DNA of 64,000 nucleotides from Allocatelliglobosispora scoriae (GCF_014204945.1 NZ_JACHMN010000002.1:4115001-4179000), one strand, 5' to 3'; shown: positions 34,263 through 47,015, counted from the first letter of the stretch. Program-made: numbers and translations. Notes: generated from the sequence alone by a model not told the origin.

Positions 34263-35348
34263 TTAGGCGACGCCGGCCTTGGTGCAGAGCGCGGCGAAGT
34301 CGGCGGTGCACAGCTCGGCCTTGGTGACGTAGCCGTCGGCGACGACATCCTTCACCGAGTCGAAGAAGATCGCCTTCGGGATGAGCAGGACGGCGGGGAC
34401 ATCACGCTTGCCCTCGCTGTCGTTCACCGTCTGGGTGGTCGACTTCTTCTCGCCCTTGGCGAGACCGATCGCCAGCTCGGCGGTCGCGTCGGCCTCCTGC
34501 TTGACGGCCTTGTAGACGGTCATGCACTGGTCGCCGGCGAGGATGTTCTGCAGGCCCTGCACGGTGGCGTCCTGGCCGGTGACCGGGACCTTGCCGTTCA
34601 GCTTCTGCTTCTTGAGGACCGCGATGGCCGCGTTGCCGAGGCCGTCATTGGCGGCGAGAACGCCACCGATCTTCGGCTGAGCGGTGAGCATCTGCTCGAA
34701 GATCTTGCCACCCTCGGTGTTGTCCCAACCGGGAACCGGCGTGACCGGGCCCTTCACGTAGTCGCCGGAGGCGTACTTCGGGTCGAGGACCGACTCGGCA
34801 CCCTTGCGGAACAGGGTGGCGTTGTTGTCGGTCGGGGAACCGGCGAGCTGCGCGATGATCGGCTTGGTGACAGCCTTCTCGGTCAGGCACTTGCCGAGGC
34901 CCTCACCCTGCAGCTTGCCAACGGACTCGTTGTCGAAGCTGACGTAGTACGAGGCCGAGCCGCCCAGGGTCAGGCGGTCGTAGTCGATGGTGGGGATGCC
35001 CTGCGCCTTCGCCTTGTCCAGGACGGCCTTGCCGGTACCCGAGTCCAGGTTGACGATGACGAGGACGGTCACGCCATTGGTGATCATCTGGTCGGCGATC
35101 GTCTGGAACTGGGCCTTGTCACCCTGGGCGTTCTGGATGTCGTAGGCGATGTTCGCGGACTTGAACGCCGCCTCGAGGTACTTGCGGTCAGCGGTCTCCC
35201 AGCGGGCAGAGGACTTGCTGTCCGGCAGGATGACGCCGATCTTGGGGGTCTTGGCGGCGGGCGTGCCGGTGTCGTCGGAGTCGCCACAGGCGGCGAGGCC
35301 CCCGAGGAGCAGCGCTCCGGTAGCAGCGATGGTGAGGAGCCTACGCAT
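34263..35348 (-). CDS. xylF: Sugar-binding lipoprotein (XylF-like)
   Basis: 361 residues. Lipoprotein signal with lipobox LGGLAAC; mature domain begins KIGVILPDSKSSARWETADRKYLEAAF, typical of XylF-type type I periplasmic binding proteins, with VLAANDGLGNAAIAVL later. It captures the sugar outside the membrane for XylGH. AAAGGA precedes the ATG. The 228-base upstream region contains a GC-rich leader hairpin (about 35397-35424) and must hold the operon promoter; I found no convincing operator. Confidence 0.88.
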   Translation of the reverse strand: MRRLLTIAATGALLLGGLAACGDSDDTGTPAAKTPKIGVILPDSKSSARWETADRKYLEAAFKSANIAYDIQNAQGDKAQFQTIADQMITNGVTVLVIVNLDSGTGKAVLDKAKAQGIPTIDYDRLTLGGSASYYVSFDNESVGKLQGEGLGKCLTEKAVTKPIIAQLAGSPTDNNATLFRKGAESVLDPKYASGDYVKGPVTPVPGWDNTEGGKIFEQMLTAQPKIGGVLAANDGLGNAAIAVLKKQKLNGKVPVTGQDATVQGLQNILAGDQCMTVYKAVKQEADATAELAIGLAKGEKKSTTQTVNDSEGKRDVPAVLLIPKAIFFDSVKDVVADGYVTKAELCTADFAALCTKAGVA

Positions 35349-35576
35349 CGGTGCAGGTCCTTTCGAGTGAAGGGGTGTGTTGCCGGGAAAGAGAGCCGCG
35401 CGCCTTCCGGAAGCGCGCGGTTCAGATAAGTGAGACCGGTCACTCGCTTGTTTGTTGTGTCCGGCAACGTATTGCCCAGCCGGGGGTTTGCGCAAGCCTA
35501 GAGTTTGTTGGTGGGGATAACAATTTAGAAACGTGCCCGCAACCAGGCGTTGGGGAGATCGCTTTCTACCTCGGAA

Positions 35577-36053
35577 TTACCCTTTGGCGATCTCCGCGAC
35601 GGTTGCGGCGGTGAGTCGGACGAGCGCCTCCGGTGCGAGCCGGACCTGGAGCCCGCGCCGCCCGGCCGAGACGAAGATCTGATCCGCGTCGAGGGCCGAG
35701 GCATCGATGACCGTCGTCAGCTTCGTACGCTGTCCGAGCGGGCTGATGCCGCCCCGCACGTAACCGGTCGCCTTCTCGGCCGCGGCCCGCTCGGCGAGGG
35801 CTCCCTTCTTGCCGCCCACGGCCGAGGCGAGCGCCTTGAGGTCCAGCTCGCCGGTGACGGGCACGACGGCGACGGTGAGCGCGCCGTCCACGGTCGTGAT
35901 CAGTGTCTTGAAGACCCGGGCCGGGTCGGCGCCGATCGCCTCGGCGACGACGGCACCGTAATTCGGGGTCTCCGGGGAGACCTCATAGGTATGCAGCGAG
36001 TGCTCGACCTTCTGCTTGCTGAGCAGGACGGTCGCAGGGGTTCCGTTGGCCAC
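35577..36053 (-). CDS. ybaK: Cys-tRNA(Pro)/Cys-tRNA(Cys) deacylase YbaK
   Basis: 158 residues from a GTG. HSLHTYEVSPETPNYGAVVAEAIGADPARVFKTLI, the lysine-rich GKKGALAERAAAEKATGYVRGGISPLGQ and the late VSAGRRGLQVRLAPE segment define the YbaK family, which hydrolyses mischarged Cys-tRNA(Pro). It is 18 bases downstream of the methyltransferase gene on the same strand, probably cotranscribed. Confidence 0.93.
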   Translation of the reverse strand: MANGTPATVLLSKQKVEHSLHTYEVSPETPNYGAVVAEAIGADPARVFKTLITTVDGALTVAVVPVTGELDLKALASAVGGKKGALAERAAAEKATGYVRGGISPLGQRTKLTTVIDASALDADQIFVSAGRRGLQVRLAPEALVRLTAATVAEIAKG

Positions 36054-36071
36054 GGACCCGAGTCTAGAAGC

Positions 36072-37238
36072 TCAAACGGGGTTGGCGATGATCGCGAAGG
36101 GCCGCCCGGCGACCATGGTGAGCAGCACCGATGCTCCCGTCGGCCCGGCGAGGCGGAGCTCGCGGCGCAGCTGCTCGACGTCGAGCGCCGATCCGCGCTT
36201 GAGGATCTCGACCCGGCCGACCCCGCGGTCGCGCAGCGCCGTGCGGAGCCGCTTGAGCGAGAAGGGGAGCAGCTCGTCGACGGCGAAGCAGCGGCCGAAG
36301 GGCGAGGAGACCGGTTCGTCGCTCCAGACGTAGGCGATGGTGGGGTCGCCGATCCATCCGCCGTGCGCCTGCGCGAACTCGGCGACGAGGTGCGACCGGA
36401 CCACCGCGCCGTCGGGGTCGGTGATGAAGGCCCCGGGCTTCGCGACCGGCGCCTCGGCGAGGCCGCCTCCGGTGAGCTGGTGCGCGATCGTGCCGCGGAT
36501 CACCGTCGCCCGGCGGGGCACCGTCGCGAGGGGGCCGCACCAGGCCGCCGCCTCCACCACCTCGCCGTCGACGCTGACGAGCTCCAGCTCGGCGCCGTGG
36601 GGGAGCAGCGCCGGATCGATGCCCGGTGCGAGCTTCAGCACGGTGATCGGCACCCGCCCGGCGAGCCCGACCACGAAGTCCCACGGCGGCGAGTATGCGG
36701 CCGGATCGAAGACCCTGCGCCCGCCGCTGCGCCGGGCCGGATCGCAGAAGGCCGCGTCGTATCCGTCGAGGTCGGCGGCGGTCGCGTCACCGTGCCGCAC
36801 GTCGATCAGGCTGTCGAGCCCCAGCGTCGCGACGTTCGCGCCGGTCACGGCCGCGGTCTCGGCATCGGCCTCGATCGCGGTCACCCTGATGCCGGCCCGC
36901 GCGCAGGCCATCGCGTCGGCCCCCAACCCACAACCGAGATCGATGAGGGTACGCACACCCGCACCCCACAGCCGCTGCGCCCGTCGAGCCGCCACCACGG
37001 GCCGGGTCGCCTGCTCGAGACCGGCCCGGGTGAAGAGCAGCCGCTCGGCGTCCGGGCCGAACTTCCCGACCGCCCTGCGCCGCAGCGCGACCTGGGTCAG
37101 CGCCGCCGAGGCGAGCTCGGGATCGATGCCCTGCCCGCGCAGCCGGCTCGCCGCCGCCAGCGGATCGACCTCGCCGAGCTGATGAGCGGCGAGCAGCGCG
37201 GCGTGGCCGGCCGGTGTGGTCAGGGGAAGGGGATGCAC
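36072..37238 (-). CDS. Class I SAM-dependent methyltransferase, THUMP-like-domain family
   Basis: 388 residues from GTG 37238. A helical N-terminus (~1-90) precedes a Rossmann fold with LIDLGCGLGADAMACA (SAM motif I), IEADAE and DPARRSGGRRVFDP, which resembles the catalytic DPPR-type loop. The C-terminal ~80 residues match the THUMP-like domain of this family. The DPAR motif suggests RNA or DNA base methylation, unproven. The frame is open further upstream but that part overlaps the family B palindrome. Confidence 0.85.
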   Translation of the reverse strand: MHPLPLTTPAGHAALLAAHQLGEVDPLAAASRLRGQGIDPELASAALTQVALRRRAVGKFGPDAERLLFTRAGLEQATRPVVAARRAQRLWGAGVRTLIDLGCGLGADAMACARAGIRVTAIEADAETAAVTGANVATLGLDSLIDVRHGDATAADLDGYDAAFCDPARRSGGRRVFDPAAYSPPWDFVVGLAGRVPITVLKLAPGIDPALLPHGAELELVSVDGEVVEAAAWCGPLATVPRRATVIRGTIAHQLTGGGLAEAPVAKPGAFITDPDGAVVRSHLVAEFAQAHGGWIGDPTIAYVWSDEPVSSPFGRCFAVDELLPFSLKRLRTALRDRGVGRVEILKRGSALDVEQLRRELRLAGPTGASVLLTMVAGRPFAIIANPV

Positions 37239-37272
37239 CCGCCGATTCTCCCTGACCCGGGCACCGCGCCGA

Positions 37273-37350
37273 CCCCCGGTCACGTTTTGCAGCAAAGCGT
37301 GGTCTCCTGGCGCAGCCAGGCCACGCTTTGCTGCAAAACGTGACCGGGGG
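37273..37350. repeat. Long intergenic palindrome, family B copy 2
   Basis: The outer arms run from CCCCCGGTCACG through the shared CACGTTTTGCAGCAAAGCG to the exact complement, and a CCTGGC/GCCAGG stem lies inside the loop. This copy lies between divergent genes, so it cannot simply be a downstream terminator. The gap up to groES (37239-37560) otherwise holds two CIRCE sites and the groES leader. Confidence 0.8.
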
Positions 37351-37369
37351 CAGCTCAGGAAGCGTTGTG

Positions 37370-37396
37370 TTGGCACTCTGCTTGACGGAGTGCTAA
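37370..37396. promoter_or_regulatory. CIRCE operator 1 (HrcA site)
   Basis: TTGGCACTC and GAGTGCTAA separated by nine bases; one mismatch to the CIRCE consensus. HrcA would repress groES-groEL here until heat shock. Confidence 0.9.
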
Positions 37397-37415
37397 CTCC
37401 CGACATAACCTTCGC

Positions 37416-37442
37416 TTAGCACTCTCGAACGTCGGGTGCTAA
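37416..37442. promoter_or_regulatory. CIRCE operator 2 (HrcA site)
   Basis: TTAGCACTC and GGGTGCTAA separated by nine bases; one mismatch in the second arm. It is spaced 46 bases from the first CIRCE, about 119 bases upstream of the groES start. Confidence 0.9.
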
Positions 37443-37560
37443 CTTCGGGTTAGCGCTCACGACCTCGTGAGGGCATTGGAATCGACCGGAACCGGCACCC
37501 GCGACGACGGGACCGATCGATAGTCAGGTTCGTTTACAAGTACCCCAGGAGGGTATGCCC

Positions 37561-37869
37561 GTGACTACCGCGACGAAGGTTGCGATCAAGCCGCTCGAGG
37601 ACCGCATTCTGGTCCAGGCGAACGAGGCTGAGACCACCACCGCGTCGGGCCTCGTGATCCCCGACACCGCCAAGGAGAAGCCCCAGGAGGGCACCGTCAT
37701 CGCTGTCGGCCCCGGCCGCTTCGACGACAACGGCAAGCGGGTTCCGCTTGACGTTCAGGTTGGCGACAAGGTCGTCTACTCGAAGTACGGCGGCACCGAG
37801 ATCAAGTATGCCGGCGAGGAGTACCTGGTGCTCTCCGCCCGCGACGTCCTCGCGGTCATCGAGAAGTGA
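37561..37869 (+). CDS. groES: Co-chaperonin GroES
   Basis: 102 residues from GTG 37561 ([24 protein letters not shown]). The mobile loop is [19 protein letters not shown] and [19 protein letters not shown] is the C-terminal half. The AGGAGGG site at 37547 is well spaced from this GTG but only one base from the ATG at 37555, so GTG is preferred. It caps GroEL during protein folding. Controlled by the two CIRCE sites. Confidence 0.97.
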   Translation: MTTATKVAIKPLEDRILVQANEAETTTASGLVIPDTAKEKPQEGTVIAVGPGRFDDNGKRVPLDVQVGDKVVYSKYGGTEIKYAGEEYLVLSARDVLAVIEK

Positions 37870-37875
37870 CCTGCT

Positions 37876-37915
37876 GACGCCCCGGCACTCCACGCACGTG
37901 GAGGGCCGGGGCGTC
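37876..37915 (+). terminator. Hairpin between groES and groEL
   Basis: GACGCCCCGGC...GCCGGGGCGTC outer stem with inner CTCCAC/GTGGAG, nearly continuous over 18 pairs. It sits inside the operon, so partial termination or mRNA processing is more likely than full stop. Confidence 0.75.
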
Positions 37916-37923
37916 GCTAATAG

Positions 37924-39594
<1,671 letters not shown>

Positions 39595-39617
39595 TCGACG
39601 AAGCACCAGCAACACTT

Positions 39618-39651
39618 CGGCCCCGGCGCTCCCTCACGAGCGCCGGGGCCG
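39618..39651. terminator. Terminator after groEL
   Basis: CGGCCCCGGCGCTC and its complement form a perfect 14-bp stem with a 6-base loop, followed by a short T-containing stretch. It lies between convergent groEL and the septum-formation lipoprotein gene. Confidence 0.8.
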
Positions 39652-39663
39652 CTTGCTGTCAGA

Positions 39664-40557
39664 TCACGACCAGCGGGGTACGCCCTTGCCGCCCGTACCC
39701 TTCGCCGACTTCGTCATCGAGCTGTTGCGGATGTAGACGAAGCACCGCATGATCCGCCGACCCTTGTCCCAGTGGGTCTTGCTGTAGGTCGAGTAGGCGT
39801 AGTCGGTCCACTGGGACCGGGCCCGGTCGAGGCTGACCCCGATGTAGCCGGCGACGAGCTTCATGCAGCGGCTGTGGATGGGCGCCCAGGAGGCGTCGGT
39901 GCCGGCCGTCGGGGCCTGGGCGGGAGTGAAGGCGAAACCGCCGACGAACTCCGTGTTGTGCTTCGCCGTGCAGCTGACGATCGGCCACTTGTCGTTCTTC
40001 ATGTTCACGCAGACCGGCGTGGCGGGCTCCGCCTTCAGGCTCTTGCTCCGCGAGGCGGCGCTGTTGCTGCTGCTGTTGAAGGGGTACTGGCCGAGGTCGC
40101 AGCGGTACCAGTGGACTCCGGCAGACCAGGCGCTGTTGGTGGGGAGCGCGATGTCGATGTAGGTGTCGAGCGAGTACCACGACCGGCCCAGATACGCCGT
40201 CGCCTGCTTGTCGCACTCCGCGAATGCCGTCGCCTGTGCCGCGATCGCCGCCGGGTCCTTGGACGACAGCGACGGCGGCGACGTGAGCCGGGCCGCCGCA
40301 CCGGTGAACTCGCCGACGAAGGCAGTCTCGGCGAAGTGGGTCGAGTCGCACGGCACCACGTTGTCGTCGCGGCGCGCGTCCTGCTCGAGCCAGCTCGACC
40401 GGTAGCAGTCGCCGGCCTTCGGCAGGTACGCCACCGCGGCCGGCAGGGCGGCCCATTCGTTGCCGACATCGCCGTCCGTGCCGGGCGGTGGCGACGCCGA
40501 ACAGCCCGCCAGTGCCGCCATGAGTAGGGCCGCCAGAACCGCAGGCGCTCTCCGCAT
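39664..40557 (-). CDS. Septum-formation-family lipoprotein
   Basis: 297 residues. Lipobox LAALAGC near residue 19. The extracellular part has several Cys pairs and the segments VPCDSTHFAETAFVGEF, AECDKQATAYLGRSWY and HWYRCDLGQY, typical of the actinobacterial 'septum formation' domain. Members are linked by name to cell division but their role is poorly defined. No operon partner is visible. Confidence 0.8.
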   Translation of the reverse strand: MRRAPAVLAALLMAALAGCSASPPPGTDGDVGNEWAALPAAVAYLPKAGDCYRSSWLEQDARRDDNVVPCDSTHFAETAFVGEFTGAAARLTSPPSLSSKDPAAIAAQATAFAECDKQATAYLGRSWYSLDTYIDIALPTNSAWSAGVHWYRCDLGQYPFNSSSNSAASRSKSLKAEPATPVCVNMKNDKWPIVSCTAKHNTEFVGGFAFTPAQAPTAGTDASWAPIHSRCMKLVAGYIGVSLDRARSQWTDYAYSTYSKTHWDKGRRIMRCFVYIRNSSMTKSAKGTGGKGVPRWS

Positions 40558-40700
40558 CCGTGTCTCCCCGGGTCATCGGCCTGGTCGGGGGTCGATCAAG
40601 CCGCTGTGGTCGCGGATTCTAGCGACTCCCCGCATCCCGTAAGACCCCGGTAAGGGGCGTCGATGTTGAGGTCTCTTACCTTCAGGCGGAGACTGATGTC

Positions 40701-42197
40701 ATGGTGGGCAGAGGAAGAGCAGCGATCGCCGGTGTCGTGGCGGCCGCGGTCGCGTTGGGTGCGGGCGAGCTGATCGCGATCATCACCGGCGCGCAGAGCG
40801 GTCCCGTGGTGGCCGTCGGCGGCTGGATCGTCGACCACGTGCCGGAGGGCGGCAAGGAGCTGGCGATCCGGCTCTTCGGGACCTATGACAAGATCGCGCT
40901 CCAGATCGGCACCGTCATCATCCTGGCCGGGTTCGCCGCGCTCATCGGCATCCTGGCGGCGCGCCGGTTCGCCCTCGGCATCGCCGGGATCGGACTCTTC
41001 GGGGTCGTCGGCGCCGCTGCCGCGCTCACCCGGCCGCACGCCGATCCCGCCTGGGTGCTGCCGTCGCTGATCGGTGCCGGGCTCGCCGTCGTCGCCCTGA
41101 AGCGGCTGCTGCTGCTCGCCGAGACGACCGATGCGGCCCAGGCCGCCGGGCAGCCCGACGGGCGGCGCCGCTTCCTGCGTATCGCCGGGTGGACCGGGGT
41201 CGCCGCGGTCGTCGTCGGCGGTGCGGGGCGCATGTTCACCCAGCGCCGGGGTGTCGCCGAGGCGCGGGACCAGGTGACCCTGCCGGCGCCGACCAACTCG
41301 CCGCTGCCGTTGCCGGACAACACCCTGCCGGGCTATGTGACCAGCAATGACGACTTCTACCGCATCGACACCGCGCTGATCGTGCCGCAGGTCGACCCGA
41401 AGACGTGGAAGCTGCGGATCCACGGCATGGTCGAGCAGGAGATCACGATCACTTACGACGAACTGCTCGCGATGCCGATGATCGAGCGCTACATCACGAT
41501 CGCCTGCGTCTCCAACGAGGTGGGTGGCGACCTCATCGGCAATGCGCGCTGGCTCGGCGTACCCGTCAAGGATCTGTTGGAGCGCGCGAAGCCGCTGCCC
41601 GGCGCGGACCAGGTGGTGAGTCGGTCCGTGGATGGCTGGACCTGCGGCAGCCCGACGGCGACGCTGATGGACGGCCGGGACGCGCTGCTCGCGGTCGGGA
41701 TGAACGGCGAGCCGCTCCCGATCGACCACGGCTTTCCCGTGCGGGTGATCGTGCCGGGGCTCTACGGCTATGTCAGCGCGTGCAAGTGGATCGCCGAGTG
41801 GGAGGTCACGACCTTCAACGCCTTCGACGCCTACTGGGTGCCGCGGGGCTGGTCGGCGCAGGGGCCGATCAAGACCGAGTCCAGGATCGACACGCCGCGC
41901 GGCTCGAAGTCGGCGGGCGAGGTCGTGATCGCCGGGGTGGCGTGGGCGCAGCACCGGGGCATCGACAAGGTCGAGGTTCAGGTCGACGAGGGGCCGTGGC
42001 AGGTCGCGGAGCTGCTCGGCGCGGTCTCCGAGGACACGTGGCGGCAGTGGCGGCTGAAGTGGCAGGCGACGCCGGGGGAGCACCGGCTCACCGTGCGGGC
42101 GACGGATCGCGACGGCGTCACGCAAACGCAGGACGAGGCCCCGCCCGCCCCGGACGGAGCCACTGGCTGGCACTCCGTCCGGGTGAGCATCAAGTAA
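40701..42197 (+). CDS. Membrane-anchored sulfite-oxidase-like molybdopterin oxidoreductase
   Basis: 498 residues. N-terminal ~150 residues hold about four membrane helices; an export-like RRRFLRIAGWTG follows. The molybdenum domain (~200-400) shows ITIACVSNEVGGDLIGNARWLGVPVKDLL with the Mo-ligand Cys, and GLYGYVSACKWI. A C-terminal Mo-co dimerisation domain (~410-498) follows. The enzyme likely faces outward and oxidises sulfite or reduces an S- or N-oxide; substrate and electron partner are unknown. Confidence 0.9.
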   Translation: MVGRGRAAIAGVVAAAVALGAGELIAIITGAQSGPVVAVGGWIVDHVPEGGKELAIRLFGTYDKIALQIGTVIILAGFAALIGILAARRFALGIAGIGLFGVVGAAAALTRPHADPAWVLPSLIGAGLAVVALKRLLLLAETTDAAQAAGQPDGRRRFLRIAGWTGVAAVVVGGAGRMFTQRRGVAEARDQVTLPAPTNSPLPLPDNTLPGYVTSNDDFYRIDTALIVPQVDPKTWKLRIHGMVEQEITITYDELLAMPMIERYITIACVSNEVGGDLIGNARWLGVPVKDLLERAKPLPGADQVVSRSVDGWTCGSPTATLMDGRDALLAVGMNGEPLPIDHGFPVRVIVPGLYGYVSACKWIAEWEVTTFNAFDAYWVPRGWSAQGPIKTESRIDTPRGSKSAGEVVIAGVAWAQHRGIDKVEVQVDEGPWQVAELLGAVSEDTWRQWRLKWQATPGEHRLTVRATDRDGVTQTQDEAPPAPDGATGWHSVRVSIK

Positions 42198-42203
42198 CGC
42201 GGG

Positions 42204-42557
42204 CTATCGCTGGCTCGGCACCAGACGCGCCTCGAGGCGGCGGACGTCGACTCGGCCATGCCGGCGATCGGCGAGGTCGAGCCATCCGACGTTCTGCAGG
42301 CGCAGGCGCTCGGTCTCCGTGAAGCCGCCCCAGACGCCGTAAGGCTCTCTGGATTGAAGTGCATGTGCGGCACATTCCGCACGAACAGGACAATTGGTGC
42401 AAACCTTCTTGGCGGCTATCTCGCGACGTCCTCGTGACGAACCGCGTTCACCATCCGGGTGGAAGAACTGAGCGCTGTCGCGTCCGCGACAAGCACCCTC
42501 ATGTTGCCATTCCCAGATGTCAGCGATTGGACCAGGAAGTCTGCGGACGTTGGTCAT
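42204..42557 (-). CDS. whiD: WhiB-family iron-sulfur regulator, WhiD/WhiB3-like
   Basis: 117 residues. LPGPIADIWEWQHEGACRG, FFHPDGERG, CTNCPVRAECAAHAL (with GAC, the four [4Fe-4S] cysteines) and EPYGVWGG match the WhiD/WhiB3 branch. These redox- or NO-sensitive proteins bind sigma factor and control sporulation or redox balance. The ~30-residue C-terminal extension after the GVWGG helix is longer than in WhiD. GGAGGAG lies before the ATG. Divergent bldM confirms the conserved whiD-bldM-guaB locus. Confidence 0.88.
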   Translation of the reverse strand: MTNVRRLPGPIADIWEWQHEGACRGRDSAQFFHPDGERGSSRGRREIAAKKVCTNCPVRAECAAHALQSREPYGVWGGFTETERLRLQNVGWLDLADRRHGRVDVRRLEARLVPSQR

Positions 42558-42829
42558 CGGACTCCTCCCGATGGCTTGAGCGTCGCAGGCGGCGCAGTGG
42601 GGTCGTTTGACCAAGTAATCCCCCGTGGGCGCGGGACTCAAACATCGGTCCTCAAGCACCGTCGGAATACGCTACTCCTCCTACGGACGGCTGTCACACG
42701 CCATCTGTCACGGTCATCCCGCCTCGCCCGATCCGGCGAGGGATCAAAGAGTTTTCGACAGTTTCCGGGGATTTCGCGTAATGATCTGGGTTTCTCGTGG
42801 TCTTCTCCGTAGAGGAGAGGGGGATAACC

Positions 42830-43681
42830 GTGCAGACCGTCCTCGTATGCGTCCGCTCCGTGCCGGCCGCCCAGAGTGTCGCCGCCTGTGCCCACCGTCT
42901 GGGGATCGGGTCCGCAGTGCGGACCGCGGTCACCACGACCGACGCTATCGCCCAGCTAGTCAGCCACCCTGCCGACATCATCCTGGTGGATACCGGGCTG
43001 AGTCGGCCGGACACGGTCGGCTTCACCCGAAGGGTCCTCGCGGTGGCTCCGGCCGCCACGATGGTCCTCTTCGGCTCTGAGGACCCGCAGACCGCGCGGG
43101 CCGCGATCGACGCGGGCGCGCGCGGCCTGATCGGTGGTGGCGACCATGAGGTGGTCGCCGCCGCGGCCAAGGCGCTCTTGCTGGTGATGGAGAGAATCCC
43201 AGCCGGTACGCCGGCCGGCCGCCACGTCGGCCAAGCGATGTCCACCCAGTCCCTGACGAGGCCGACCGGCCAGACATCGTCGGGTGCCTGGACCAGTGCG
43301 CCGGTCGGCAGATCGGCGCCCGGTGTCAACGGGCCGGTACGGGCGGGGTGGCCGACCCGGCCGCCGCTGCCCGGGCAGACCGGCACGTCCACGATGGTTC
43401 CCGCGCAGCGTGCCGATGCCACGCTCGACGGTGACCAGATCTCCCTGGAGACCCGGCAGCTGCCGGTGGGGCGCCCCGTGCGTTCCGTCACCCTGACCGA
43501 GCGGGAACTGCAGGTCCTGCGCGGCATGGCGGACGGGCGAAGCAATGCGGAGATCGGGCGCGAGCTCTTCGTCTCCGAGGACACCGTGAAGACCCATGCC
43601 CGCCGCCTCTTCCGCAAGCTCGGTGCTCGTGACCGGGCGCACGCGGTGGCGGCGGGTTTCCGCCAGGGTCTCGTGGTGTGA
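42830..43681 (+). CDS. bldM: BldM-like orphan response regulator with pseudo-receiver domain
   Basis: 283 residues from GTG 42830 with GAGGAGAGGG upstream. The C-terminal LuxR-type domain (LTERELQVLRGMADGRSNAEIGRELFVSEDTVKTHARRLFRKLGARDRAHAV) is very close to BldM. The N-terminal ~115 residues keep the receiver fold (IILVDTGL has the central Asp) but lack the acidic pair, so phosphorylation is unlikely. A ~85-residue Pro/Gly/Thr-rich linker makes it longer than Streptomyces BldM (~200). It controls development with WhiD nearby. The 270-base gap to whiD holds both promoters and a CCTCGCC/GGCGAGG leader hairpin (42722-42741). Confidence 0.85.
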   Translation: MQTVLVCVRSVPAAQSVAACAHRLGIGSAVRTAVTTTDAIAQLVSHPADIILVDTGLSRPDTVGFTRRVLAVAPAATMVLFGSEDPQTARAAIDAGARGLIGGGDHEVVAAAAKALLLVMERIPAGTPAGRHVGQAMSTQSLTRPTGQTSSGAWTSAPVGRSAPGVNGPVRAGWPTRPPLPGQTGTSTMVPAQRADATLDGDQISLETRQLPVGRPVRSVTLTERELQVLRGMADGRSNAEIGRELFVSEDTVKTHARRLFRKLGARDRAHAVAAGFRQGLVV

Positions 43682-43729
43682 CCCTGGCTCGTGGTGCGAC
43701 ACGTGCTGGTCGCGCCACGAACGCATGAC

Positions 43730-43778
43730 CGATGCCGGTGTGACGCCCATCCCGCACTTGGGCGCCCCACCGGCATCG
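43730..43778. terminator. Terminator between convergent bldM and DUF5319 genes
   Basis: CGATGCCGGTG and CACCGGCATCG form an 11-bp stem around a 27-base loop that can fold further (GGCGCC). Placed between converging genes. Confidence 0.65.
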
Positions 43779-43780
43779 TT

Positions 43781-45816
<2,036 letters not shown>

Positions 45817-45826
45817 GGACACGCTA

Positions 45827-46951
45827 ATGCGCGACATTGTGGAGATCGGCCTCGGAAAGACTGCTCAGCGGGGATACCACCTCGACGAGGTGGCGATCGT
45901 GCCGAGCCGGCGGACTCGTGACGTCGACGACGTCGCCACGACGTGGCAGTTGGATGCCTACCGGTTCGAGATTCCCTGCGTGGCCCACCCGAGCGACGCG
46001 ACGATGTCCCCGGCCTCGGCGATCGCGCTGGGCCTGCTCGGCGGCCTCGGCGTGCTCAACGTCGAGGGGCTCTGGACGCGCTACGAGGACCCGACCAAGC
46101 TCCTCGCCGAGCTGCGCGCCCTCGCCGACGCCGACGAGCCGCTCACCCCGCGCCTGCAGGAGATCTACGCCGAGCCGATCAAGCCGGAGCTGATCGCCGA
46201 GCGGGTCCGCGAGATCCGCGAGGGCGGCGTGACGGTGGCGGTGCGGGTCAGCCCGCAGCACACGCTGGCGCTCGCACCGGTCATCCTCGACGCGGGCGTC
46301 GACCTGCTCGTCATCCAGGGCACCGTCGTCTCCGCCGAGCACGTCTCCACTGAGGACGAACCGCTCAACCTCAAGGAGTTCATCGCCGACCTGGACCTGC
46401 CGGTGATCGTCGGCGGCTGCACCAACTACCAGACGGCGCTGCACCTGATGCGTACCGGTGCGGCCGGCGTCATCGTCGGCATCGGCGCGGACTACCTCTC
46501 CACCAGCGACTCCGTGCTCGGGATCCGGGTGCCGATGGCGACCGCGATCGCCGATGCGGCAGCGGCCCGCCGTGACTACCTCGACGAGACCGGTGGCCGC
46601 TATGTCCACCTGATCGCCGACGGCGGCATGCACACCTCGGGCGACATCGCCAAGGCGATCGGCTGCGGTGCCGACGCCGTCATGCTCGGCGCGCCGCTGG
46701 CGCAGGTCGAGGGCGCACCTGGTGGCGGCCTCTGGTGGCACTCCTCGGCGAGCCACCCCAAGCTGCCGCGCGGCGCCATCGGGATCGTCCAGGAGCCGCT
46801 CGGCTCGCTGGAGCAGGTCCTTTATGGCCCGGCCGACGACCCGGACGGTCAGCTCAACCTCTTCGGCGGGCTCCGGCGGGCGATGGCGAAGTGCGGTTAC
46901 CGCGATGTCAAGGAGTTCCAGAAGGTCGGTCTGGTCCTCGATCGAGCCTGA
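45827..46951 (+). CDS. guaB3: GuaB3-family IMP dehydrogenase-related protein
   Basis: 374 residues, IMPDH-like barrel without CBS domains. [26 protein letters not shown] is the conserved nucleotide-binding part. At the position of the catalytic loop the sequence reads GIGADYLSTSDSVLG, with no cysteine, as in other GuaB3 proteins, so it is not an ordinary IMPDH. A GMP-reductase activity has been proposed for the family. It is probably cotranscribed with guaB. Confidence 0.92.
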   Translation: MRDIVEIGLGKTAQRGYHLDEVAIVPSRRTRDVDDVATTWQLDAYRFEIPCVAHPSDATMSPASAIALGLLGGLGVLNVEGLWTRYEDPTKLLAELRALADADEPLTPRLQEIYAEPIKPELIAERVREIREGGVTVAVRVSPQHTLALAPVILDAGVDLLVIQGTVVSAEHVSTEDEPLNLKEFIADLDLPVIVGGCTNYQTALHLMRTGAAGVIVGIGADYLSTSDSVLGIRVPMATAIADAAAARRDYLDETGGRYVHLIADGGMHTSGDIAKAIGCGADAVMLGAPLAQVEGAPGGGLWWHSSASHPKLPRGAIGIVQEPLGSLEQVLYGPADDPDGQLNLFGGLRRAMAKCGYRDVKEFQKVGLVLDRA

Positions 46952-47015
46952 CCGTTCCACGGGAGTCGCCCTCCTTCGGTAGCGTGTGGTCTACACGCGA
47001 TGCGGGGAGGGCTCC

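Noticed and set aside
36016-37182. Plus-strand frames opposite the THUMP-like methyltransferase
   Set aside because: No motifs; the minus strand has a clear SAM-binding site and DPAR loop.
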